DNA of 12,091 nucleotides from Blastocatellia bacterium. GTDB taxonomy: Bacteria; Acidobacteriota; Blastocatellia; UBA7656. Position numbers and translations under genes: made by a program. The notes under the pieces were generated by a model, which saw only the letters and a list, made by a program, of their open reading frames with translations, was not told the DNA's origin and ran no database searches. Shown one piece after another: positions 11,901 through 12,091 of the stretch. The stretch covers positions 1 through 12,091 of the forward strand of contig JAKEHD010000173.1 in NCBI GenBank assembly GCA_022615215.1, in the 5' to 3' direction. Each line of letters starts with the position of its first letter. Position 1 is the stretch's first letter.

Positions 11901-12039
11901 GATAACATTCGGGAACGTCATCGACTCGGAGAGCCGTGTGGCCCGGCTCAAACGCGATCATCGCAATTACGTCTTGTTGGAACAACTCAACCTGAGACCG
12001 CCGACAAGCTATCTGGCCAAAGTGAAGAGAGAGGCGTGA
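8965..12039 (+). CDS. actB: Alternative complex III subunit ActB (molybdopterin-type domain fused to ferredoxin domain)
   Basis: This 1024-residue iron-sulfur subunit of ACIII passes electrons within the quinol:cytochrome c complex. The N-terminus has a Tat motif (SRRTF, 44-48), a hydrophobic stretch, then LSGC (61-64), a lipobox-like site. The catalytic-subunit-like domain follows, with C93, C96, C100 and C128. The C-terminal ferredoxin domain has C806, C809, C812, C816; C861, C864, C869, C873; C893, C899, C903; and C941, C944, C971, C975. T896 stands where the third group lacks a cysteine, suggesting one [3Fe-4S] and up to three [4Fe-4S]. ATG 8965 begins MSGEKLWK, as in the family. The reading frame extends upstream to 8869, but that part translates the palindrome and actA. 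The ribosome site is weak (GAAGA, 8955-8959). Residues 555-595 are a repeat-derived insert. ActC onward would lie past the window. Confidence 0.94.
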   Translation: MSGEKLWKIMGQQKEDFFPQDCQPQAGPDGSDMPRAAIKISFLSRRTFIEMIGFSVAAAALSGCRPPTQKIIPYVNQPVELTPGIANWYASTCGGCSAACGTLIKVRDGRPIKLEGNPDHPLSKGGLCAVAHAMVFELFDSERLRQPLIASNPADWQRADVEIIARLASIKESGGKVRVLTPDLNSPTSKDVIAAFLKQFSDGKHVVYKPMSLAAIARAHSMSHGVAANPLYHFDKAKLIVGFDADFLGTWISPAQFARDYTTARRVEEGRRENEYILLTARHIQFESRMSLTGSKADTRIRVSPAEQIQALLLLAKLVAEKTRAIPEIETAIADRSQINQRAAEAIERVAQQIVELQGESLVVCGSNDSDAQYLVNLINAAAGSYGKTIEIGPAISEAESGDHQMAELVKEMKAGEVAALVMIGVNPAYDYHAAREFAGALDKVPLKVSLNSSLDETAALSDYACPQSHFLESWNDARRAPGVLSLSQPAIAPIFQTRPYQESLLRWSGDQRSFYEVLRESWRERFFSRQKGYATFDEFWDRTLHDGAFILEGGGRGAEEQRSRGARAQGSRGAMEAVKPEPEHPRTPAPLHPHSIGGAAERLRSKAIALAGGLSVVLYEKVSLRDGAHANNPWLHELPDPITKITWDNYAQVSPSYAEKMGLEEGQIVRVSRGETSIEIPVHIQPGHHDDCVSVALGYGRTKAGKAGNGVGVNAYPFVAFEDETFQYTSPGITLEKTSRCIEFAKTQVQDTLEGKPIIKEISLDKYLEGQALKGGEHGPEAESLWPGYEYNEHKWGMVVDLDACTGCSACILSCQAENNVPVVGKDEVRRRREMHWLRIDRYYEGQDETGEVHYQPIMCQQCDNASCESVCPVLATVHSSEGLNMQVYNRCVGTRYCENNCAYKVRRFNWFEYPHDDAIANLALNPDVTVRSRGVMEKCTFCVQRIEEAKIRARNEGRAVRDGEIQTACQQSCPAQAITFGNVIDSESRVARLKRDHRNYVLLEQLNLRPPTSYLAKVKREA
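10627..10747. repeat. In-frame G-rich repeat element within actB
   Basis: Seven tandem 8-mers on the left (10634-10689; variants of GGGGAGCA, ending GGGGAGCC) and four on the right in the opposite orientation (10716-10747; GCACCCCC type) flank a 26-bp spacer. GCAGGGGTGCGG (10631-10642) is the perfect reverse complement of CCGCACCCCTGC (10730-10741), and four more G:C pairs follow after a single bulged A. The element keeps the reading frame and encodes a Gly/Arg/Gln-rich then Pro/His-rich stretch, residues 555-595. The same 8-mer is found between narH and narJ. Confidence 0.88.
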
Positions 12040-12047
12040 GAAGAGCC

Positions 12048-12091
12048 GGGGAGCGGGGGAGCGATTCGGAAAGGATGAAGGCGGAAGGATG
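12048..12091. repeat. G-rich 8-mers and GGATGAA repeat after actB, cut by the window edge
   Basis: Nine bases after the actB stop are two GGGGAGCG units (12048-12055, 12056-12063), then AAGGATGAAGG and GGAAGGATG. The order, G-rich 8-mers then GGATGAA, is the same as in the narH-narJ gap. The right arm of any hairpin would lie beyond the window. Confidence 0.75.

Noticed and set aside
8965..12039. ActB read as an active molybdenum enzyme (polysulfide, tetrathionate or DMSO reductase) fused to its beta subunit.
   Set aside because: The fusion order, the pentaheme ActA directly upstream and the conserved family segments fit alternative complex III, whose ActB is not known to bind molybdenum cofactor.

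Overview
This window is a single-direction (+ strand) respiratory gene cluster. It holds eight genes: an Rrf2-family Fe-S regulator, a membrane-anchored diheme cytochrome c, a complete narGHJI membrane nitrate reductase operon, and the first two genes (actA, actB) of alternative complex III (ACIII), which continues beyond the right edge. The DNA is GC-rich yet uses AUA heavily for Ile. The mix of ACIII, a narC-like gene before narG, and several families of G-rich, GGATGAA-type and CACAGAT-type dispersed repeats suggests an Acidobacteriota-like bacterium (possibly Blastocatellia). That assignment is inference only, because no rRNA or marker gene is present.

Layout. 1-80: a perfect tandem duplication of a 40-bp hairpin-containing unit. 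84-557: Rrf2 regulator. 554-1441: signal peptide, two CxxCH sites and a C-terminal membrane anchor (NarC-like). 1438-5097: narG. 5098-5210: inverted repeat of the CACAGAT type. 5211-6704: narH. 6705-6904: two short-unit repeat arrays. 6905-7519: narJ. 7516-8289: narI. 8303-8890: actA, a pentaheme cytochrome. 8891-8964: nested palindrome. 8965-12039: actB, a molybdopterin-type domain fused to a four-cluster ferredoxin domain. 12040-12091: the start of another G-rich repeat.

Coupling is tight. The regulator, cytochrome and narG are joined by ATGA/GTGA overlaps, narJ and narI by ATGA, and narI and actA by only 13 bp. The expected working scheme is as follows. NarGHI oxidises quinol and reduces nitrate on the cytoplasmic side (no Tat signal on NarG), and NarJ matures NarG. 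ACIII oxidises quinol and passes electrons to periplasmic cytochrome c, for which the diheme cytochrome is a candidate partner. The Rrf2 protein has a three-cysteine cluster site of NsrR type and is a plausible NO or redox sensor for the whole set.

The most unusual points are the nar-act fusion into one transcription-like unit; a G-rich 8-bp repeat element inserted in frame inside actB and also found between narH and narJ and after actB; the regulator gene being bracketed by inverted copies of one 29-bp sequence, one of which encodes part of the cytochrome signal peptide; and a possible hairpin-bridged Shine-Dalgarno in front of the regulator.
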